A stretch of 5,032 bases of DNA from Chloroflexota bacterium (GTDB taxonomy: Bacteria; Chloroflexota; Anaerolineae; B4-G1), in NCBI GenBank assembly GCA_030596915.1, contig JAUVSX010000283.1:1-5032 (forward strand), written 5' to 3'. Both the position numbers and the translations under genes were made by a program. How positions within the stretch are numbered: position 1 is the first letter of the stretch; each line of letters opens with the position of its first letter. Positions 1 to 4,839 of the stretch are shown here, piece by piece. The notes under the pieces are model-generated. The model did not search any database. It was not told where the DNA came from and worked only from the letters and a program-made list of their open reading frames with translations.

Positions 1-1
1 C

Positions 2-1402
2 CGCACGGGGAGCCTCGCATCACTCGTGGGTGACCGCGCGCTGGACCTATACCGGGACCCTCTGCTGATTCTGGTACCTGGACTGTTCATACTGGTGGCG
101 GCGCTATTGGCGATGCGCATATTCCCTTTGCTGATGCGCGCGGCCGATCGTCTGGCAGGAGTCATGCCCTCGACGACAGTGCACCTGGCGCTGCGCCAAC
201 TTGGTCGCCAGAGCCAGAGCTACATCAGCCCGCTGCTTCTGATGATCGTCGCCCTGGCTCTAGGTGTCTACACTTACTCCTTGGCAGCCAGCCTGGATCA
301 GTGGCTCGTGGACCGGCTGTACTACCGGGTCGGCGCCGACTTGACGTTCACCCCGTATCCGCGGGACGGTCAGGAGCTGGAGTCGTTCGGCGGCGCGTGG
401 ATCCCAATCCCGGAGGAGTTCACCGCGCTGCCCGGTGTCGTTGGCGCGACAACGGTGGCAGACCACCCAATGGAGATCCGACTCGACGGGGGAAGGGGTG
501 TCGAGGGGCGATTTCTGGCGATAGATCGCATCGGTTTTCCGTCTGTCGCCTGGTATCGGCGCGACTTCTCGGGGGAGCCCCTCGGCACGCTGATGAACCG
601 GCTGGCGTTGGCGCCGGAGAACATCCTTGTCTCGCAGACGAGTCTGGATCGGGCCTTTCTGCGAATCGGCGATCAGGTGCGCATGCGCATTGTGATGGAA
701 AGCGAGCAGGAAGTCTCATCCCTATTCACGATCGCGGGCACCTTTGACTACTTTCCAACGGTCTACGAAGAGGAGCGCGTAGTCGTCGTTGGGAACCTGG
801 AGTACCTCTCCACGCTTGTTGGCGTCATTGCTCCGCACGGAATCTGGCTTCGCCTGGATGAGGACGTGGATGGCAACACAGTGCTCCGCGAGCTGCCGCG
901 TACGGGCGTGGTTGCGGGCCGGCAGCGAGACACGAAGGCGCTCATCTCCGAGGCGCAGTCCGACCTGGGGCGCGTCGGCGTGTTCGGGACGCTTTCTGTG
1001 GGCTTTGTGGCCTCGGCCTTCATGGCTGCTGTCGGATTGCTTGTGTACAGCTATACATCCCTAAGCGAGCGAGTCTATCGCCTCAGCGTCCTTCGCGCCG
1101 TGGGGTTGGCCTATGGGCAGATCATCGGCCAGGTCGTTCTGGAGTACGGCGTTCTGACGGTGTACGGCGCTGCGGTAGGCGCTGTCATCGGGGCCGGCGC
1201 GTCGCAGTTCTTCGCCCCTTTCTTCACGATCACAGGCGAGAAGCGCGTTCCGCTACCGCCGCTCATCCCGGTTATCGCCCAGGGCCAGGTGGGCGTGCTG
1301 GCGGGCGCCTTCGCTGGCATGATGGTGGTGATCTCGGCGATCGTCATCACGACGACCCTGTCCCGGCGCCGGTTCGATCTACTGAGGATGGGCAGGGGAT
1401 AG
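2..1402 (+). CDS. ABC exporter permease, FtsX/MacB-like, C-terminal part (5' partial)
   Basis: The reading frame is open from the first complete codon of the window, so the gene starts upstream; the GTG at 26 is only an internal possibility. The visible 466 residues show the second half of a double-FtsX permease. Numbered from the window edge, there are hydrophobic segments at about 20-46 and 75-98, then an extracytoplasmic domain of about 225 residues rich in beta-type sequence. A C-terminal block has three membrane segments at about 325-350, 372-402 and 427-451. The block around residues 354-368 (SERVYRLSVLRAVGL) is the typical FtsX coupling region between the last membrane helices. Such permeases work with a cytoplasmic ATPase (MacB/LolD type) to extrude or extract lipids, lipoproteins or peptides by mechanotransmission. 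The ATPase would be expected upstream, outside the window. The gene ends with TAG, 7 nt from the convergent toxin gene, with no terminator between them. The family call is firm; the substrate is unknown. Confidence 0.88.
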   Translation, partial: RTGSLASLVGDRALDLYRDPLLILVPGLFILVAALLAMRIFPLLMRAADRLAGVMPSTTVHLALRQLGRQSQSYISPLLLMIVALALGVYTYSLAASLDQWLVDRLYYRVGADLTFTPYPRDGQELESFGGAWIPIPEEFTALPGVVGATTVADHPMEIRLDGGRGVEGRFLAIDRIGFPSVAWYRRDFSGEPLGTLMNRLALAPENILVSQTSLDRAFLRIGDQVRMRIVMESEQEVSSLFTIAGTFDYFPTVYEEERVVVVGNLEYLSTLVGVIAPHGIWLRLDEDVDGNTVLRELPRTGVVAGRQRDTKALISEAQSDLGRVGVFGTLSVGFVASAFMAAVGLLVYSYTSLSERVYRLSVLRAVGLAYGQIIGQVVLEYGVLTVYGAAVGAVIGAGASQFFAPFFTITGEKRVPLPPLIPVIAQGQVGVLAGAFAGMMVVISAIVITTTLSRRRFDLLRMGRG

Positions 1403-1409
1403 CGGCGCG

Positions 1410-1832
1410 TCAGCAGGTCCCCTGGCCTGTGCCAAGCATCTGCACCCATGGCAGACGATTGTGCACGGCATCATAGAGCCGCCGATCGCCAGTGGTCAGC
1501 AGTTCCCCACGTGCCTGGGCCAGGGCCAGATAGGCAGCGTCATGGGCTGAGCGTTGGTACTCCGTGGCCAAAGGGAGCATCTGCTGCCAGGTCACTGGTG
1601 CTCCCTCGATGCCCAGTCCGTCAACCGTGCTGAGAATCGCCTTGCCGTCCTCATCGGTGATGCGTCCTCGGCGAACGGCCATTACGACGGCGTTGGTCAC
1701 TTCGTACCAGAGGAGGTCGGGCGCAGCCAGGCGAACTCGTCCCAAGACGTGATCACGAATGAGTGCTTGGGCATGGCTCTGGTCCTCGTCCGGGAAGAAG
1801 GCCCGCAGAACGACGCTGGCGTCGATGATCAC
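1410..1832 (-). CDS. vapC: VapC-type PIN-domain ribonuclease toxin
   Basis: The product has 140 residues, the usual VapC length. All four acidic PIN-domain positions are visible: D4 in the N-terminal MIIDAS motif, E44 in WYEVTNAV, D98 in SAHDAAYLALA and D116 in TTGDRRLYDAV. These bind Mg2+/Mn2+ and support single-strand endoribonuclease activity; known VapC toxins cleave tRNAs or the ribosomal sarcin-ricin loop, but the target here cannot be read from sequence. The start is a GTG at 1832 that overlaps the antitoxin stop (GTGA), with a GGAGG Shine-Dalgarno 7 nt upstream inside the antitoxin gene. This arrangement implies translational coupling. The gene looks intact, with no truncation. Being directly downstream of a Phd-like antitoxin supports a type II toxin-antitoxin pair. 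The 3' end faces the permease gene and no terminator is visible. Confidence 0.92.
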   Translation of the reverse strand: MIIDASVVLRAFFPDEDQSHAQALIRDHVLGRVRLAAPDLLWYEVTNAVVMAVRRGRITDEDGKAILSTVDGLGIEGAPVTWQQMLPLATEYQRSAHDAAYLALAQARGELLTTGDRRLYDAVHNRLPWVQMLGTGQGTC

Positions 1833-2080
1833 GACCGCTCCTCCAGCTTCGAGCGGGACGTCTCGTACAGGTCTCCGGCATCCGGGCCGCCCTCGCGCAG
1901 CGACTGCGACAGCCTAAGCATCTGAAGGTAGGCTTGGACCCGCTGCAGGCGATCGTATTCTTCGGGCGAGATGATCACGCCAACCGGCTTGCCCCGGCGT
2001 GTGATCGTTATTGGGCCCTCCCCGACCCTGTTGAGCCAGCGAGAGAGCCGGTTGTGCGCCTCGGCAACTGAAATGTGCAT
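1829..2080 (-). CDS. Phd/YefM-family antitoxin of the VapC-type toxin
   Basis: An 83-residue protein. The N-terminal half (about residues 3-45) matches the Phd/YefM fold: the ISVAEAHNRLSRWLNRV stretch forms the first helices, then TRRGKPVGVIIS gives the beta hairpin, and PEEYDRLQ is the usual family ending of the DNA-binding and dimerisation domain. The charged, probably flexible C-terminal tail (about 58-83, with EGGPDAGD and RSKLEERS) would wrap the toxin and block its active site. The ATG at 2080 is chosen because a GGAGG Shine-Dalgarno sits 5 nt upstream and a promoter lies immediately before it. The frame stays open further upstream to 2323, but that extension would read through the promoter and has no family similarity. 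The stop codon overlaps the toxin start. The protein probably represses its own promoter through the half-sites at 2102-2146 (inference). Confidence 0.9.
   Translation of the reverse strand: MHISVAEAHNRLSRWLNRVGEGPITITRRGKPVGVIISPEEYDRLQRVQAYLQMLRLSQSLREGGPDAGDLYETSRSKLEERS
1838..1844 (-). promoter_or_regulatory. Shine-Dalgarno of the toxin gene
   Basis: GGAGGAG on the minus strand lies inside the 3' end of the antitoxin gene, with GGAGG 7 nt before the GTG at 1832. It supports that GTG start, and therefore the 4-nt overlap, over any later start. Confidence 0.75.
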
Positions 2081-2085
2081 GAAGG

Positions 2086-2090
2086 CCTCC
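2086..2090 (-). promoter_or_regulatory. Shine-Dalgarno fixing the antitoxin start
   Basis: GGAGG on the minus strand, 5 nt before ATG 2080. This decides for the 83-residue antitoxin and against the long upstream extension of the same frame. Confidence 0.75.
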
Positions 2091-2099
2091 ACACCTGCC

Positions 2100-2128
2100 A
2101 GGATAGCGTGGGTATTATGCACTATCAA
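2100..2128 (-). promoter_or_regulatory. Sigma70-like promoter of the antitoxin-toxin operon
   Basis: On the minus strand, TTGATA (2128-2123; 5 of 6 to the -35 consensus) is followed by exactly 17 nt and then TATCCT (2105-2100; 4 of 6 to the -10 consensus). Transcription would begin near 2093 and give a short leader of about 13 nt that just includes the Shine-Dalgarno. Both hexamers overlap GATAG half-sites, as expected for an autorepressed toxin-antitoxin promoter. Confidence 0.55.
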
Positions 2129-2146
2129 ACTGTGAATGCATGATAG
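2102..2146. promoter_or_regulatory. Putative antitoxin operator: three GATAG half-sites, 20-bp spacing
   Basis: GATAG at 2102-2106, its reverse complement CTATC at 2122-2126, and GATAG again at 2142-2146 are spaced exactly 20 bp apart with alternating orientation. The two right-hand copies extend to a perfect 6-bp inverted repeat, CTATCA (2122-2127) and TGATAG (2141-2146), with a 13-nt spacer. Site one lies in the -10 box and site two in the -35 box, so occupancy would block RNA polymerase. Phd-type antitoxins bind palindromic operators in their own promoters; that this is such an operator is inference. Confidence 0.5.
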
Positions 2147-2379
2147 ACATCTCGCGATATCGAGAGGGATGATGACGGTACCGCAAGCTCGCCCCGGAGG
2201 ACGGGTGAGTGCCGTCTGTTCACACGCGTCTGCGCGCTTATATGGGTGTGTACCAGCTTGGGGGCGAGCGGGTGCGTTGTTGGGGACTGGGCGACGCAAG
2301 GTCGCTGCGTGGCGGAGGATCACCGGGTCGCAATGGGTATTGGACCAACGATTGAAATGTGCCCTCTCCCCTGCGCGAC
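2147..2379. other. Intergenic stretch, no gene recognised
   Basis: This part of the 446-nt gap between the antitoxin and the enolase-superfamily gene has open frames on both strands. They show no domain-like sequence, no credible ribosome site and low-complexity Arg/Gly/Ala composition. No repeat, tRNA-like fold or strong promoter was found. It separates the toxin-antitoxin promoter from the small-RNA promoter. Confidence 0.6.
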
Positions 2380-2407
2380 TTGCATATTTGGAGACCTGGT
2401 GTATAAT
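2380..2407 (+). promoter_or_regulatory. Promoter of the candidate small RNA
   Basis: A perfect TATAAT at 2402-2407 with a weak TTGCAT at 2380-2385, spacer 16 nt. The region around it is more AT-rich than its neighbourhood. Initiation is expected near 2414-2416. There is no + strand protein gene downstream; only the hairpins at 2417-2497 follow. The -35 box matches the consensus at only its first three bases. Confidence 0.5.
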
Positions 2408-2413
2408 CCTCCC

Positions 2414-2497
2414 CTAGACAGCCCGATTATGAAGCCCACAATGTCGCGAGGGCTGTCAGAAGCCGCTGATGGTGTCTAGGCACCACCGGCGGCTTTT
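2414..2497 (+). ncRNA. Candidate small RNA of about 80 nt, no known family
   Basis: The stretch has the layout of a stand-alone bacterial small RNA: a perfect TATAAT box just upstream, an 8-bp perfect stem GACAGCCC (2417-2424) with GGGCTGTC (2450-2457) closing a 25-nt loop, and directly after it a strong intrinsic terminator ending in four T. No start codon with a ribosome site lies inside. The + strand beyond it is antisense to the 3' end of the enolase-superfamily gene, so this is not the leader of a following gene. It does not resemble tRNA, 6S, SRP RNA, tmRNA or a riboswitch known to me. It could instead be an accidental promoter in front of a terminator that really serves the minus-strand operon. 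Confidence 0.4.
2458..2497 (+). terminator. Intrinsic terminator with long stem
   Basis: A long hairpin: the arms 2460-2474 and 2481-2495 form 15 positions with one G-U wobble (2467/2488) and one A-C mismatch (2469/2486), closing the 6-nt loop TCTAGG. The arm begins AAGCCGC and ends GCGGCTTTT, so the A pairs also continue into the T run at 2494-2497. In + orientation it is a standard Rho-independent terminator. In minus orientation the same hairpin lies 30 nt after the stop of the enolase-superfamily gene and may help end that operon, although the T tract there is poor (TTCTG). Confidence 0.7.
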
Positions 2498-2526
2498 GCG
2501 TGTCCGGGAGGACCTCCGCGGTCGGG

Positions 2527-3717
2527 TCAGTAAACGTGCATGCTGCCGTCCTCGCGGCGGACGAGTGGCATGTAGGCGCGCTGGTAGGGGTGTCTGCGTG
2601 CAAGTGCTTCGTCGAAGTCGATACCCAGCCCAGGGCTTTCGCTAGGGTACGCGTACCCGTCTCGGAACCGGCACGCGCCCGGCAGGACTTCGTGCACAAG
2701 CTCCGGGAACGTCACCCACTCCTGCACCCCGAAGTTGGGGATGGCAACGTCAATGTGCACTGCTGCAGCCTGCCCGATCGGCCCGATGTCACCCGGGCCG
2801 TGGAAGGCGCTGCGGATCTGGTAGGGCTCGGCCAGGATGCAGATCTTGCGCGCCTCGGTGATGCCCCCCACGTGTATCGGCCCTACGCGGATGTAGTCGA
2901 TCAGTTGCTCTTCGAAGAGGGGCAAGCAGTCCCAGCGGGAACTGAACAGCTCGCCCATTGCGATGGGTGTCGTTGACGCCTGGCGCACGAGTCGAAAGCT
3001 CTCCTTGTGCTCCGGACGCAGCGGGTCCTCGAGGAAGAACAGGTGGTACGGCTCAAGCTGCCTGGCCAACCAGGCAGCCTCGATCGGAGTCAGCCGCTCG
3101 TGGACGTCGTGCAGAAGGCTGATCTCCTCGCCGATCGTCATGCGCAGGTGCTCGAAGAGCCCGACGGTGCTGAGCAAGTAGGGTTGCGGGCTGAAGTAGC
3201 TTGTCCTCGGCAGGCCCGGGCGTCGAGGCTCTGTGGCCCGAGCCATACCCTTGCCACCATAGGGGCCGAGCTGCGCCCGGACATGCCGGTAACCACGATC
3301 GAGGAAGCTCCGCACACTGTCCTCGACCTCGGCCGGCTCATCCCCGTGGGCGTGACCGTAGCAGGCAGCGCCCTGGCGAGACCTTCCCCCCAGCAGTTGG
3401 TAGACGGGCATGCCGGCGACCTTGCCCTTGATGTCCCAAAGGGCCAGGTCAATCGCGCCGATCGCTGCCATGAAGACCGGGCCTCCTCGCCAGTAGCTCC
3501 AGCTATAGAGGAGCTGCCAGAGATCCTCCGTTTGGAGCGGGTCTCGCCCGATGAGCAGCTCTGACGCGTGTTCGATTGTCGTGGCGACGGCCAGTTCATT
3601 CCCGTTGAGGGTGCCCTCGCCCACGCCGTACAGCCCGTCCTGGTCAGTGATGACCTTGACGAAGACGTAGTTTCTGTCGAGGCAGGTCACGATCACGCGC
3701 ACGGCTGTGATCCTCAT
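2527..3717 (-). CDS. Enolase-superfamily sugar-acid dehydratase, D-mannonate dehydratase/RspA family
   Basis: A 396-residue enzyme, close to the roughly 400 of the ManD/RspA family and apparently complete. The N-terminal capping domain (about 1-115) includes SYWRGGP and IDLALWDIKGK, typical of the family. The barrel carries the metal ligands D204 (in HDVH), E230 (LED) and E256 (GEL), plus H206, H306 in FHGPGD and E333 in VQEW. From memory of the Novosphingobium ManD sequence these correspond to D210, H212, E236, E262, H312 and E339, a constant shift of six. R147 is also kept (VRAQ). ManD removes water from D-mannonate to give 2-keto-3-deoxygluconate. Here the 150-186 loop is about six residues shorter and lacks an obvious match to the catalytic Tyr159, so activity on mannonate may be low and another sugar acid is possible. 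The start ATG has a perfect AAGGAGGT upstream. It is the second gene of an operon with the dehydrogenase. Confidence 0.87.
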   Translation of the reverse strand: MRITAVRVIVTCLDRNYVFVKVITDQDGLYGVGEGTLNGNELAVATTIEHASELLIGRDPLQTEDLWQLLYSWSYWRGGPVFMAAIGAIDLALWDIKGKVAGMPVYQLLGGRSRQGAACYGHAHGDEPAEVEDSVRSFLDRGYRHVRAQLGPYGGKGMARATEPRRPGLPRTSYFSPQPYLLSTVGLFEHLRMTIGEEISLLHDVHERLTPIEAAWLARQLEPYHLFFLEDPLRPEHKESFRLVRQASTTPIAMGELFSSRWDCLPLFEEQLIDYIRVGPIHVGGITEARKICILAEPYQIRSAFHGPGDIGPIGQAAAVHIDVAIPNFGVQEWVTFPELVHEVLPGACRFRDGYAYPSESPGLGIDFDEALARRHPYQRAYMPLVRREDGSMHVY

Positions 3718-3722
3718 CCGGG

Positions 3723-3730
3723 ACCTCCTT
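3723..3730 (-). promoter_or_regulatory. Perfect Shine-Dalgarno of the ManD-like gene
   Basis: AAGGAGGT on the minus strand ends 5 nt before ATG 3717, inside the 27-nt gap after the dehydrogenase stop. It fixes the start and suggests strong independent translation of the second gene of the operon. Confidence 0.85.
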
Positions 3731-3744
3731 GCTCTGGTGGCGAA

Positions 3745-4554
3745 TCAGATAGGGCACGCGCGCGGGCCAAGCTGCGCCGTCATGCCGCCGTCGATGTACA
3801 GGACCTGGCCAGTCACGTAGCCCGCATCATCGGACGCCAGGTAGGCCACGGCCGCGCCGATCTCCAGTGGATGGCCATAGCGCCCGAGCGGGATGCGGGA
3901 GGCCACCTGCCGAAATCTGGGCTCGTCTGGGACACTCGGCCCGCGGGTGTAGATGGCGCCAGGTGCAATTGCGTTGACGCGGATTCCAATCGGCGCGAGT
4001 TCCAACGCCATTGCACGGGTCATGGCGTCGATGGCGCCCTTTGTCACGTCGTAGGGGAGCCCGCGCCAGTGGGCGCGCAACCCTCCGACGGAGCTGATGT
4101 GGATGATGCTGCCGCCGGACCCTTCGCGCATCGCCTCGGCGGCTCGCTGCGCGCACAGGTACGGCCCGCGGATGTTGGAGGCCAACTCGTCGTCCAGCAA
4201 AGCCTCACTCACTTCGAAGAAGTGGCGCCGCTGCAGGTTGGCGGCGTTGTTGACGAGTAGATCCACCGTGCCGTAGGCGTCGAGCGTCTGTTTGAAAAGG
4301 AGGCTCACGCCCTCGCTGTGGCCGAGATCAGCCGGCACAGCCAGGGCGTCCGCGCCCAGGCCTCGCAGCTCCGCCGTCGTCGCCTGCACGGCTTCCACTG
4401 TGCGGGCATTGATCACGACCTTCATTCCTTCCCGGGCCAAACGCATCGCGATGCCACGGCCGATACCGCGACTCGACCCGGTCACAACCGCAACCTGTCC
4501 GGCGAGTTCCGGATAGCGCGGGACGATCGATTCATAGGCCGATGTAGGGTCCAC
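3745..4554 (-). CDS. Short-chain dehydrogenase/reductase (classical SDR, NADP(H)-type)
   Basis: A 269-residue classical SDR starting at GTG 4554. Motifs, numbered from that start: TGSSRGIG at 25-32 binds the dinucleotide; NNAA is at 102-105; the catalytic tetrad is N127, S155 (in HISS), Y168 and K172 (YDVTK); NAIAPGAIYT is at 194-203 and YIDGG at 253-257 near the C-terminus. Arginines at 29 and 51 (INART) are the pattern usually linked to NADP(H) preference. The protein is cytoplasmic. As first gene before a ManD-like dehydratase it probably oxidises or reduces a sugar acid or keto-sugar acid in the same pathway, like gluconate or mannonate dehydrogenases; this is inference. The start is set by AGGAGGAG 7-9 nt upstream. 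A longer frame reaches ATG 4695, but that would overlap the TATAAT box and adds an Arg/Ala-rich stretch foreign to SDRs. Confidence 0.9.
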   Translation of the reverse strand: MDPTSAYESIVPRYPELAGQVAVVTGSSRGIGRGIAMRLAREGMKVVINARTVEAVQATTAELRGLGADALAVPADLGHSEGVSLLFKQTLDAYGTVDLLVNNAANLQRRHFFEVSEALLDDELASNIRGPYLCAQRAAEAMREGSGGSIIHISSVGGLRAHWRGLPYDVTKGAIDAMTRAMALELAPIGIRVNAIAPGAIYTRGPSVPDEPRFRQVASRIPLGRYGHPLEIGAAVAYLASDDAGYVTGQVLYIDGGMTAQLGPRACPI

Positions 4555-4561
4555 GAGCAAT

Positions 4562-4569
4562 CTCCTCCT
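4562..4569 (-). promoter_or_regulatory. Shine-Dalgarno fixing the SDR start at GTG 4554
   Basis: AGGAGGAG on the minus strand, ending 7 nt before the GTG; measured from the AGGAGG core the spacing is 9 nt. It supports the GTG start over the in-frame TTG two codons earlier, which would be too close, and over ATG 4695, which has no such site. Confidence 0.75.
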
Positions 4570-4575
4570 GGGAAT

Positions 4576-4672
4576 GGCGCAGGCTACTGCGAGACGGGGC
4601 AGACGGCGGCGACGGCCCGCCGCCGATGGTGCTCGTCTCGCCCCAGCCGTGGCAACCCCATGGGCGCAGGCT
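4576..4672. repeat. 10-nt direct repeat flanking the leader hairpin
   Basis: GGCGCAGGCT occurs exactly at 4576-4585 and 4663-4672, 87 nt apart, on both sides of the hairpin. The right copy belongs to GGCTGG (4669-4674), which can pair with CCAGCC (4643-4648); the left copy supplies the GGCT of the outer stem. A chance match in GC-rich DNA is possible. Confidence 0.5.
4582..4648 (-). promoter_or_regulatory. Long structured hairpin in the SDR operon leader
   Basis: Three nested inverted repeats: GGCT (4582-4585) with AGCC (4645-4648); GCGAGACG (4589-4596) with CGTCTCGC (4634-4641); CGGCGGCG (4604-4611) with CGCCGCCG (4618-4625) closing a 6-nt loop. The internal loops are 3x3 and 7x8 nt. If transcription starts near 4687, this lies in the 5' leader and ends about 12 nt before the ribosome site of the dehydrogenase. 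There is no T run, so it is not a terminator. It could tune translation or mRNA stability. It matches no riboswitch class that I recognise. Confidence 0.45.
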
Positions 4673-4693
4673 GGTCGTCCGCGACGACGTGTC

Positions 4694-4699
4694 ATTATA
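4694..4699 (-). promoter_or_regulatory. -10 box of the SDR/ManD-like operon
   Basis: A perfect TATAAT on the minus strand, the only AT-rich hexamer in this part of the leader. No convincing -35 hexamer is found 16-18 nt upstream, so an activator may be needed or the promoter may be weak. Initiation is expected near 4687, giving a leader of about 130 nt before GTG 4554. Confidence 0.5.
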
Positions 4700-4768
4700 C
4701 TTCGGTCTCATTCCGCGCACTACCGTGGGATGGGATTCGGATGAGCCAAGCCCGCTGTGAGTCCCTGG

Positions 4769-4797
4769 TTGCCCACAACCGGGTCGCGTGCTACAAT
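4769..4797 (+). promoter_or_regulatory. Extended -10 promoter for the small right-end gene
   Basis: TTGCCC (4769-4774; 4 of 6 to the -35 consensus), a spacer of exactly 17 nt, then TACAAT (4792-4797; 5 of 6), preceded by TG one base away, which makes an extended -10 element. Transcription would start near 4804-4806, about 35 nt before ATG 4840. It is divergent from the SDR operon promoter, about 70 bp away. Confidence 0.6.
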
Positions 4798-4839
4798 GCT
4801 GGCCCAAAGACTCACGGCAGGTGGTCGCATCGCCGAAGT

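Noticed and set aside
2081..2323. N-terminal extension of the antitoxin frame up to 2323
   Set aside because: It reads through the likely promoter and operator, has no family similarity, and the ATG at 2080 has a well-placed GGAGG.
2136..2417. Plus-strand open frame in the intergenic region
   Set aside because: No ribosome site, no recognisable domain, biased composition, and it runs into the small-RNA promoter.
2507..2517. Palindrome GGAGG-A-CCTCC after the terminator
   Set aside because: A one-base loop cannot form a hairpin, and no partner element supports it as an operator.
3568..4260. Long plus-strand frame opposite the ManD-like and SDR genes
   Set aside because: It is a high-GC shadow of two well-supported minus-strand genes, with no protein-like motifs.
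4555..4695. N-terminal extension of the SDR to ATG 4695
   Set aside because: The extension is Arg/Ala-rich and unlike SDR N-termini, its ATG overlaps the TATAAT box, and GTG 4554 has a good Shine-Dalgarno.
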